From assembly GCA_944363525.1 (NCBI GenBank), contig CALVUF010000001.1:304497-368496 (forward strand): a DNA stretch of 64,000 nucleotides, in the 5' to 3' direction. Below, piece by piece: positions 24,000 through 30,636 of the stretch (position 1 is the first letter of the stretch; each line of letters begins with the position of its first letter). A program made the position numbers and the translations under genes. This DNA is from an uncultured Bacilli bacterium (GTDB taxonomy: Bacteria; Bacillota_I; Bacilli_A; RFN20; CAG-826). The notes beneath the pieces were generated by a model that saw nothing but the letters and a program-made list of their open reading frames with translations, searched no databases and had not been told where the DNA came from.

Positions 24000-24896
24000 T
24001 TACCACTGCATTTTGGTTCTCGAACCATCGGAGAAAAAGTCTGGATAAACGACGTATTTTTTATTGCTATAAGCATAGGGAACCGGCGTGAACCCGGTGC
24101 TCGGGCGATAGAGGTCTTCGTAAGTCCCCATCGTCAAAACGCCGTCCTCATAATAGCCGGCCCCACCGACTTGCCAGCCCACTTGATGTCCGAAATCGGC
24201 ATAAGGATAAAGCTCTTCGCCGCTGCTTTTCCGAGAACAGGACAAAGTGCAAAATACACTCACGATGCACCGGGGCGCCAATTCATCTAACCTAATTGGA
24301 ACCGTCCAGCCGGGTGAGTCGAACACGCCAAGCTGATCATAGTCTCGGTCTTTCTCAACCATAACCTGGCCAAACCGGTGGCTGGTCCCGCTTACCATCC
24401 CTTTCAAATCAATAGGAACAGAGTCAACGCGGTAATACGGCCAATTGACCCCGAACATCTTTCCCTCGAAGGCCAATGGTGAGATCTCCCCGGTTGGAAA
24501 ATACGACACTGACGCCTCCAAACAAAAGTAGAAATCATCATAATTGTCGGCCGTTACGAAAAAGTAGTCGGTTCGATCGGCGTTGCGGCAGGGAATGAAA
24601 GACATGCCGCCGATTATATACGTCAATTCCAGCACGCCTGAAGTCACAGGGCCGACCGGAAGTGAGGAGCCGACCCCGAAATAAACCTCGCAGGATTCCG
24701 GATAAGGCAAAGGGAAACTCCAGCCTTCGTCTAGAAAGCCAGTGCTTAGGGAAGTGGCGCTCTCGTCGCTTTGCTGCAATTCGGGCCGAAGAGCGAATTC
24801 TTCTTCGTCGATTGTCATGAAATAGTATGGGCAAGAGGTTTGACCGCACCCGCAAGCCAAGCAGGCGACGGCCAATAATGAGAGTCTGTTTTTCAT
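24000..24896 (-). CDS. lipoprotein D, paralogue of lipoprotein A
   Basis: This 298-residue lipoprotein has the signal MKNRLSLLAVACLACGC. Lipidation is at one of the Cys residues around 18-20. The mature part matches lipoprotein A throughout (PYYFMTIDEEEF, ELQQSDESATSLS, FPLPYPESCEVYFG, SGVLELTYIIGG, ADNYDDF, SHRFGQVMV, GYYEDGVLTMGTY, KYVVYPDFFSDG). Its ATG overlaps the stop of the deleted protease gene by 4 nt, with GGAGG embedded in that gene's last codons (LLEVDTQ), exactly as in pair A. The gene is intact although its upstream protease partner is not, so it may still be made, perhaps acting on the remaining protease. Function is unknown. Confidence 0.8.
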   Translation of the reverse strand: MKNRLSLLAVACLACGCGQTSCPYYFMTIDEEEFALRPELQQSDESATSLSTGFLDEGWSFPLPYPESCEVYFGVGSSLPVGPVTSGVLELTYIIGGMSFIPCRNADRTDYFFVTADNYDDFYFCLEASVSYFPTGEISPLAFEGKMFGVNWPYYRVDSVPIDLKGMVSGTSHRFGQVMVEKDRDYDQLGVFDSPGWTVPIRLDELAPRCIVSVFCTLSCSRKSSGEELYPYADFGHQVGWQVGGAGYYEDGVLTMGTYEDLYRPSTGFTPVPYAYSNKKYVVYPDFFSDGSRTKMQW

Positions 24897-25216
24897 TGGG
24901 TATCCACCTCCAATAAGGAGGACGGGAAATGCCTATATTCGAGGTCGGTCCGCCCCGCGACCTTAAGGTATATCGGCCCGCCCCCGGCGTCGCATCCGTC
25001 AGCCTCAAAGCCTGAAATCGTCTGCCCGATGGGGAGCGATAAGGCCAATGTCAGGTCGCGATCACGATAAAATCGATTGAGGTCGGAAAAAAAGGCGGTT
25101 CCCGTTTCGCTCGGCGAATAAGCGATTGTTATCGGCTCGACCAAAGTCGATTCGAAACTATGGGGGTACGCGAACGAACCAAATAGCGAGAGCAGGAACA
25201 AGCTTTCGGCCAGCAC
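24893..25216 (-). pseudogene. internally deleted copy of the secreted zinc protease
   Basis: This 107-codon frame starts at GTG 25216 (AAGGAG 9 nt upstream) with a signal-like MLAESLFLLSLFGSFAYP. It keeps about 70 residues resembling the start of the mature protease, then jumps to the last ~33 residues. DAGGGPIYLKVAGRTDLEY and HFPSSLLEVDTQ are nearly identical to the end of the protease at 20701 (DAGGGPIYLEVAGRTDLEY, HFPSSLLEVETQ). The HExxH domain is missing. The deletion keeps the frame open and preserves translation coupling to lipoprotein D, so it may now be only a leader for that gene, or a small exported protein. Confidence 0.75.
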
Positions 25217-25237
25217 GGGTTTTGTCTCCTTGCCTTC

Positions 25238-25265
25238 ATTTTAAGTTTGAAGCGTTCATTGTCAA
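25238..25265 (-). promoter_or_regulatory. promoter of deleted protease / lipoprotein D
   Basis: TTGACA (25265-25260), a 16-nt spacer and TAAAAT (25243-25238) lie upstream of GTG 25216. Spacing and the TTGCTTGACA block are the same as in pair A. Confidence 0.75.
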
Positions 25266-25378
25266 GCAACATAGGGGGCAAGCTTTTAGCCTTGAAGGGC
25301 AGGTAAATTATATATCTCAGCAAGGATATGATTAAGTTGTGCTATCATAGGCCCGCTGGAAACAAGGAGATTGCGAAT

Positions 25379-26581
25379 ATGGCAAAAGTAATGGCGGTCA
25401 ACGCCGGCAGCAGCACGCTGAAATACAAGCTTTTCGAGATGCCCGAGGGGAAGGTCCTCTGCTCGGGGATGGCCGATCGGATCGGCCATGACGACGGCAT
25501 CTTCAAGATCAAATACGACGGGAAGGAGGAGAAGATCACCCTCCCGCTTCCGGACCACTCCAAAGCCGTCGAGCTTCTGCTCGAGGCCTTAACCAAATAC
25601 GGGGTCGTCAAGTCCTTAGAGGAGATCAAATGCGTCGGCCACCGGGTCGTCCAAGGGGGCAAATACTTCTCCCATTCGGTCGATTTCGATGAGGACGCGG
25701 CCAAGAAGATCGACTCCTTGACCCCGCTTGACCCGCTTCACGCCCCGGCCCACTTGACCGGCTGGCGGGCCTTTGAGAAGGCTTTGCCGGGCGTCCCGGA
25801 GATCGCGGTCTTCGACACCGCCTTCCATCAGACCATGGAGCCGGAGGATTACCTATTCCCGATCCCCTACGAATTGACCGAGAAATACGATTGCCGCCGC
25901 TACGGGGCCCACGGGACCAGCCACCAATACCTTTCGATCAAAGGGCAAGAGGATTTCCTGCAAGGCTATGAACATACCCGGATCATCTCCTGCCACCTCG
26001 GCTCGGGCTCGAGCTTAGCCGCCATCAAAGACGGGAAATGCGTCGCCACCTCGATGGGTCTCACCCCGCTCGGCGGGGTCATGATGGGCACCCGGACCGG
26101 CGACCTCGACCCCTCGGTCATGGAATACCTTTGCACCTGCACTGGCCAATCGGTCGAGGAGATGTACAACATCTTCAACAGGAAGTCCGGTTTCCTAGGC
26201 GTCTCCGGCCTATCCAACGATACCCGCGACGTCGAGGACGCAGCCTTAAAGGGCGATGAGCGGTGCCTTAATGCCGTCAAACTCTTCGCCCGGCGGGTCG
26301 CCGACTACATCGGACAGTACTTCGTCCGCCTCGGCGGGGCCGACCTCATCATCTTCTCGGCCGGGATCGGGGAGAACTCCGGCTATTTCCGCCGCCTGAT
26401 CCTTAAAGACGTCGAGGAAGCGCTCAGCCTGAAGATCGATTACGAGAAGAACGAGCCGCTCCGGGGGAAGGAAGAGCTCATCTCCTTGCCGGACTCCAAG
26501 ATCAAGGTCGCCGTCATCCCGACCGACGAGGAATACATGATCGCCCTCGATTGCTATAAGAGGATCAAAGATGCCGCTTAA
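25379..26581 (+). CDS. ackA: acetate kinase
   Basis: ATG 25379 (MAKVMAVNAGSSTLKYKLF) has AAGGAG upstream and matches the family start; the longer frame is not homologous. The 400-residue protein shows the ASKHA motifs: VNAGSSTLK, VGHRVVQGG, AVFDTAFHQTM, RRYGAHGTSHQY, ISCHLGSGSSLAAI, GGVMMGTRTGDLDP and IIFSAGIGENS. It interconverts acetyl phosphate and acetate with ATP synthesis, the usual end of fermentative pyruvate breakdown. No pta lies next to it. It overlaps nrnA by 11 nt. A TATCAT at 25343-25348 is a possible -10. Confidence 0.97.
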   Translation: MAKVMAVNAGSSTLKYKLFEMPEGKVLCSGMADRIGHDDGIFKIKYDGKEEKITLPLPDHSKAVELLLEALTKYGVVKSLEEIKCVGHRVVQGGKYFSHSVDFDEDAAKKIDSLTPLDPLHAPAHLTGWRAFEKALPGVPEIAVFDTAFHQTMEPEDYLFPIPYELTEKYDCRRYGAHGTSHQYLSIKGQEDFLQGYEHTRIISCHLGSGSSLAAIKDGKCVATSMGLTPLGGVMMGTRTGDLDPSVMEYLCTCTGQSVEEMYNIFNRKSGFLGVSGLSNDTRDVEDAALKGDERCLNAVKLFARRVADYIGQYFVRLGGADLIIFSAGIGENSGYFRRLILKDVEEALSLKIDYEKNEPLRGKEELISLPDSKIKVAVIPTDEEYMIALDCYKRIKDAA

Positions 26582-27584
26582 TAAGAAACTCGACCCAGAG
26601 ATCGTGAGCTTCGCTATCGCTCACCAAAAGCAATACAACGCCATCTATTCCGCCATCAAGCGGTACCAAAAGATCGTCGTCTTCCGCCACATAAAACCCG
26701 ACTTCGACGCCATGGGGACCCAAATGGGGGTTTATACCTTCATCAAGGACAACTTCCCGGAGAAGGAAGTCCATTTCGTCGGCGATAACCACGTGACCTT
26801 CACCCCGCGCTTATTCCCTCAGACCGAATCTTTGCCTAACGATTGGTTCGCCAAGCGCGATTTCCTCGCCATCATCGTCGACGTCGGGGATAAGGAACGA
26901 ATCGCCGACCCCCGCTTCGCCAAGGCCAAGTACAAGGTCAAGATCGACCACCACCCCTGCAAAGTGGAAGTCGCCCCCAAGGCCACCGTCTGCGATTTAG
27001 ACAAAGCGGCCGCCGCCGAAATCGCCGCCAATATCCTTTTGTCCTGGAAAGGGATGAAACTAACCCCAGAAGCCGCCCGTTACCTTTACATCGGGCTCGT
27101 CGGGGATTCGGGGAGATTCATGTTCTCCTCGACCACCGGCCATACCTTCGCCATCGCCAAAGCCTTGGTCGAAACCGGCTTCGACCTCCGCTCGACCTAC
27201 TTATCGATGTACGAGAAGAAGCTCGATTCGCTTTATTCCCAAGCCTACGTCTTATCCAATTTCCGCGTCTCGCCCCACGGGGTCGCCTATTATCTGCTCC
27301 CCTGCGACATCCAGGAAAAGCTCAAGATCACGACCGAGCAAGGGAAGGAGAACGTCAACATGTTCTCCAATATCGAGGGGATCAACGCCTGGTGCTCGAT
27401 CACCGAGGACCCGGACCCGAAGGAACCCTGCTGGCGGATCTCGATCCGGTCGAAGAAAGAGGACATCTCCCCCATCGCCTTCAAATGGGGCGGAGGGGGC
27501 CACGCCCAAGCCTCGGGGGCCAAGATCAAGGACCTCTCCGAACTCGACGCCTTCATCGGCGACCTCGACGCCCTCTTCGCCTAG
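26571..27584 (+). CDS. nrnA: DHH/DHHA1 phosphoesterase (NrnA-type nanoRNase/pAp phosphatase)
   Basis: This 337-residue protein has the DHH-family order: motif I FRHIKPDFDAMGTQ, motif II with IIVDVGDKERI, motif III KIDHHPC, then YLYIGLVGDSGRFMFSST and the C-terminal DHHA1 nucleotide loop WGGGGHAQASGAKI. Such proteins degrade very short RNAs and dephosphorylate pAp, recycling nucleotides in the cytoplasm. The start overlaps the end of ackA by 11 nt and has AGAGGA upstream. nrnA near dnaE is also seen in B. subtilis. The stop codon lies inside a perfect palindromic terminator. Confidence 0.92.
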   Translation: MPLNKKLDPEIVSFAIAHQKQYNAIYSAIKRYQKIVVFRHIKPDFDAMGTQMGVYTFIKDNFPEKEVHFVGDNHVTFTPRLFPQTESLPNDWFAKRDFLAIIVDVGDKERIADPRFAKAKYKVKIDHHPCKVEVAPKATVCDLDKAAAAEIAANILLSWKGMKLTPEAARYLYIGLVGDSGRFMFSSTTGHTFAIAKALVETGFDLRSTYLSMYEKKLDSLYSQAYVLSNFRVSPHGVAYYLLPCDIQEKLKITTEQGKENVNMFSNIEGINAWCSITEDPDPKEPCWRISIRSKKEDISPIAFKWGGGGHAQASGAKIKDLSELDAFIGDLDALFA

Positions 27585-27599
27585 GGGATATCCCCTAGG
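27580..27599 (+). terminator. perfect-palindrome terminator after nrnA
   Basis: CCTAGGGGAT and ATCCCCTAGG form a perfect 20-bp palindrome directly followed by TTTTCTTT. It contains the nrnA TAG stop codon (27582-27584). Transcribed, it can fold with a minimal loop made of the central bases. Confidence 0.8.
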
Positions 27600-27611
27600 T
27601 TTTCTTTAAGT

Positions 27612-27617
27612 GTATAA
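27612..27617 (+). promoter_or_regulatory. -10 element directly upstream of dnaE
   Basis: A perfect TATAAT preceded by TG two bases upstream (TGTATAAT) ends 7 nt before the GTG start codon at 27625. Transcription would begin at or next to the start codon. No good -35 is seen at 17 nt. Confidence 0.65.
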
Positions 27618-27624
27618 TAGCGAG

Positions 27625-30624
27625 GTGAACGTCTTACCCCTCCACGTCTATTCCTCCCACTCGCTCCTGCAAAGCGCCCTTTCGATCCGCGATTTGGCCC
27701 TTAACGCCAAAAAGAACGGCTTCCCCTATATCGCCCTTACCGACTTCGAGTCGATGTCGGCTTATCCGGAACTATCCGACATTGCCCCGGCCGTCCCGGC
27801 CAAGCCCTTATTCGGAATGGACCTCCTTATCGAAGGGCGGCTATTCACCTTGTATTGCCAAAACGAGGACGGGTATCGGAACCTCCTGCTTTTAGAGCAT
27901 GAAACGAGCCTTCACGAATTGACTTTGGATGATTTGTTGGCCCGCGCTAATGGGCTCATCGCCGTCTATACGCCAAGCAAAAAGGAGGAATTGGAAGGGG
28001 AGAATAACATCCGTTACCTCGCCAAGGCCTCGATGGGCTTCACCCGTTTCTATTTGGGCATCCCTTATGATTCGCAGTCGACGGAATTAAAAGACGCCAT
28101 CCGTTCCTTCGCCTTATCCCGTCCGTATTTGACTATCGCCTTCCCCCACGTCAAGTATAAGAAAGCGGACGACGCCATCGTCTTGAAGATCCTCCAAGCC
28201 ATCAAGGACAACCAGAGCCTAGCCCAGAAAAAACTAAGCGGGGGCGAGCATTTCCTTAGCGAAGAGGAAGCCAACAAGTACTACTCAATCGAGGAGATTC
28301 AGGCCGGCTATAGCCTAGCGGCCGCCTTAGGGGAATTCGATTTCAACGTGCCCCGGGGGAGCTTGCCGGTGTTCCCGGTCCCCGAAGGGTTCACCCCCGA
28401 ATCGTATTTAGAGCAGCAGGCCCGGTTTGGGCTCGCGGGCAAAATCCCCAATTACGGGGAAGAATACCAAGCCCGCTTAAACAAAGAGCTCTCCGTCATC
28501 AACAAGATGGGCTACGCCTCCTATTTCCTCATCGTCGCCGATTACGTCAATTTCGCTAGGCACCGCGGCATCTTAGTCGGCCCGGGCCGGGGCTCTTCGG
28601 CCGGGTCGCTGGTCGCTTTTGCCTTAGGCATCGTCAAGGCCGACCCAATCAAATACGGCTTGATGTTCGAACGCTTCCTCAATCCCGAACGGGTCTCGAT
28701 GCCGGATATCGACGTCGACTTCGCCGATTACCGCCGGGACGAGGTCATCGCCTACCTCCAGCATAAATACGGGGAAGACAAGGTCGCCCGGATCTTAAGT
28801 TTGCAGCCCATCCGGGCCAAAAGGGCCCTAAAGGACATCGGGATGGTCTATGGCTATCCTGAGCGCCACATCAACCTCCTCTCGGATTCGATCCGCGACC
28901 GCCGCCTCACCTTACGGGAAAACTACAAGTCCAATCAGGCTTTCCGTTCCTTAGTCGACCAAGACCCTTATTACCTGGAGATCGTCTCCTTAGCCAGCAA
29001 GATCGAGGGGGTGCCAAGGAATAGCAGCCTCCACGCCGCCGGGGTAATCATCAATAACGATCCATTGCCCGGCGCCCTCCCCTGCCGGAAAGAAAATGAA
29101 GGGGAGGTGGCCCAATTCGAGATGACCCACCTCGAGAAACAAGGGTTCCTGAAGATGGACTTATTGGGGCTCACCAACCTCACCATCATCGAGACCAACC
29201 TGGCCTTATTGAAGGAAACGAGAGGATTGGAACTGGCCTATGAGGACATCCCCTTCGATGACCCAGAAGCGATCAAGATCATCGGCAGAGGCCAAACCGC
29301 CGGCTTGTTCCAGTTAGAGTCAGCCGGCATGAAGCGGGCCATCGCCCAGGTCGCCCCCGATACCTTCGAGGACCTCGTCGCCATCTTGGCCCTATTCCGG
29401 CCGGGCCCGATGCGGAATATTCCGGTTTACGCCAAAAGGAAAAGAGGGGAAGAAAAACCCACCTACCTTTGCCCCGAGTTAGAGCCGATCCTTTCCCCGA
29501 CTTATGGGATCATCGTCTATCAGGAGCAGATCATGCTCATCGCCATCAAATTGGCCGGCTTCTCCTTCGCGGGGGCCGATTCCTTCCGCCGGGCGATCTC
29601 CAAAAAAGACGCCTTGAAGATGGGGGCCTTGAAGCAAAGCTTCCTCGAAGGCTGCCGGAAGCTCGGCCATCCCCAGGATTTAGCCGAGAAGCTGTTCCGT
29701 TTGATCGAGGAATTCGCCGATTATGGGTTCGCGAGGAGCCATTCCCTTTGCTACGCCATCCTCGCTTCCCAGATGGCTTACCTCAAAGCCCATTACCCGG
29801 TCGAGTTCTATGCCAATATGCTTTCCTATATCCGGCTAACCGACCCAAGCTTCGGTCAATACCGGCAGGAGATGCTCTCTATTGGCATCAACTTCGCCCT
29901 CCCCTCGATCGATAAGCCAAGCTGGCGTTATGAGCCAGCCGAAGGAAAGAAGATCCGGCTGCCCTTATCGGGGATCGCCGGGCTAAGCAAAGACCTCATC
30001 GCCGGGATCATCGAGCAAAGGGAGAAAACCCCTTTCGCCTCCTTCTTCGATTTCGCGAAGCGGCTCGCCCCTTATGGGCTCGACCAAGTCGCCTTAGTCC
30101 GGCTAATCGACGCCGGGGCCCTCGATTGTTTTGACTTGCCCCGGGTCGACCTTCGCCTATCGGCCAGCGAAGCCCTCGATTACGCCGCCCTCTTCAAAGG
30201 GGGATCGCTGCTCGAATCCTTGGATTTGCCAGCCCCGGCCCTAAAGCGCGGGAAAACCGATAAGATGGCCGATTTGGTGGCCGAGCGCAATGCCCTCGGG
30301 ATAATGGTCAGCGGCTCCCCCCTATCGGGCAAAGAAGACGTCATCAAAAGCCGGGGGTTGGCCCCATTATCCACGATAAGAGGCGAGTTCAAGACCGCCG
30401 GCATCGTCCGCGACTGCAAGGCCATCACCACCAAAAAGGGAAAGAAGATGGCCTTCCTCCGGGTCTATGACCAAGACGCCGAAAAGAGTTTTCGCCTCTT
30501 CGAGGACTGCTATTCGAAAGCCTTCCCCTTATTAGCCAAGGGGAGCCTCATCGAGATCGATGGCCACCTCGACCAATTCAAGGGCGAGGACAACCTCATC
30601 GCCGATATCATCAAGCCGTTATAG
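27625..30624 (+). CDS. dnaE: DNA polymerase III alpha subunit (DnaE type)
   Basis: GTG 27625 (VNVLPLHVYSSHS) is chosen because a codon at 27610 lies in the TATAAT box and the PHP domain must begin here. The 999-residue protein is short for DnaE (about 1,100-1,160). Domains: PHP (1-220), family C polymerase palm with MPDIDVDFADYRRDEV near residue 356, GPGRGSSAGSLVAF, and KKGKKMAFLRVYD in the C-terminal OB fold. PHP metal motifs look degraded (LHVY instead of HxH, LTDF instead of TDH), so no PHP exonuclease activity is expected. It is the replicative or lagging-strand polymerase, and is followed by polA after 12 nt. Confidence 0.95.
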   Translation: MNVLPLHVYSSHSLLQSALSIRDLALNAKKNGFPYIALTDFESMSAYPELSDIAPAVPAKPLFGMDLLIEGRLFTLYCQNEDGYRNLLLLEHETSLHELTLDDLLARANGLIAVYTPSKKEELEGENNIRYLAKASMGFTRFYLGIPYDSQSTELKDAIRSFALSRPYLTIAFPHVKYKKADDAIVLKILQAIKDNQSLAQKKLSGGEHFLSEEEANKYYSIEEIQAGYSLAAALGEFDFNVPRGSLPVFPVPEGFTPESYLEQQARFGLAGKIPNYGEEYQARLNKELSVINKMGYASYFLIVADYVNFARHRGILVGPGRGSSAGSLVAFALGIVKADPIKYGLMFERFLNPERVSMPDIDVDFADYRRDEVIAYLQHKYGEDKVARILSLQPIRAKRALKDIGMVYGYPERHINLLSDSIRDRRLTLRENYKSNQAFRSLVDQDPYYLEIVSLASKIEGVPRNSSLHAAGVIINNDPLPGALPCRKENEGEVAQFEMTHLEKQGFLKMDLLGLTNLTIIETNLALLKETRGLELAYEDIPFDDPEAIKIIGRGQTAGLFQLESAGMKRAIAQVAPDTFEDLVAILALFRPGPMRNIPVYAKRKRGEEKPTYLCPELEPILSPTYGIIVYQEQIMLIAIKLAGFSFAGADSFRRAISKKDALKMGALKQSFLEGCRKLGHPQDLAEKLFRLIEEFADYGFARSHSLCYAILASQMAYLKAHYPVEFYANMLSYIRLTDPSFGQYRQEMLSIGINFALPSIDKPSWRYEPAEGKKIRLPLSGIAGLSKDLIAGIIEQREKTPFASFFDFAKRLAPYGLDQVALVRLIDAGALDCFDLPRVDLRLSASEALDYAALFKGGSLLESLDLPAPALKRGKTDKMADLVAERNALGIMVSGSPLSGKEDVIKSRGLAPLSTIRGEFKTAGIVRDCKAITTKKGKKMAFLRVYDQDAEKSFRLFEDCYSKAFPLLAKGSLIEIDGHLDQFKGEDNLIADIIKPL

Positions 30625-30636
30625 GAGAAAATATCC

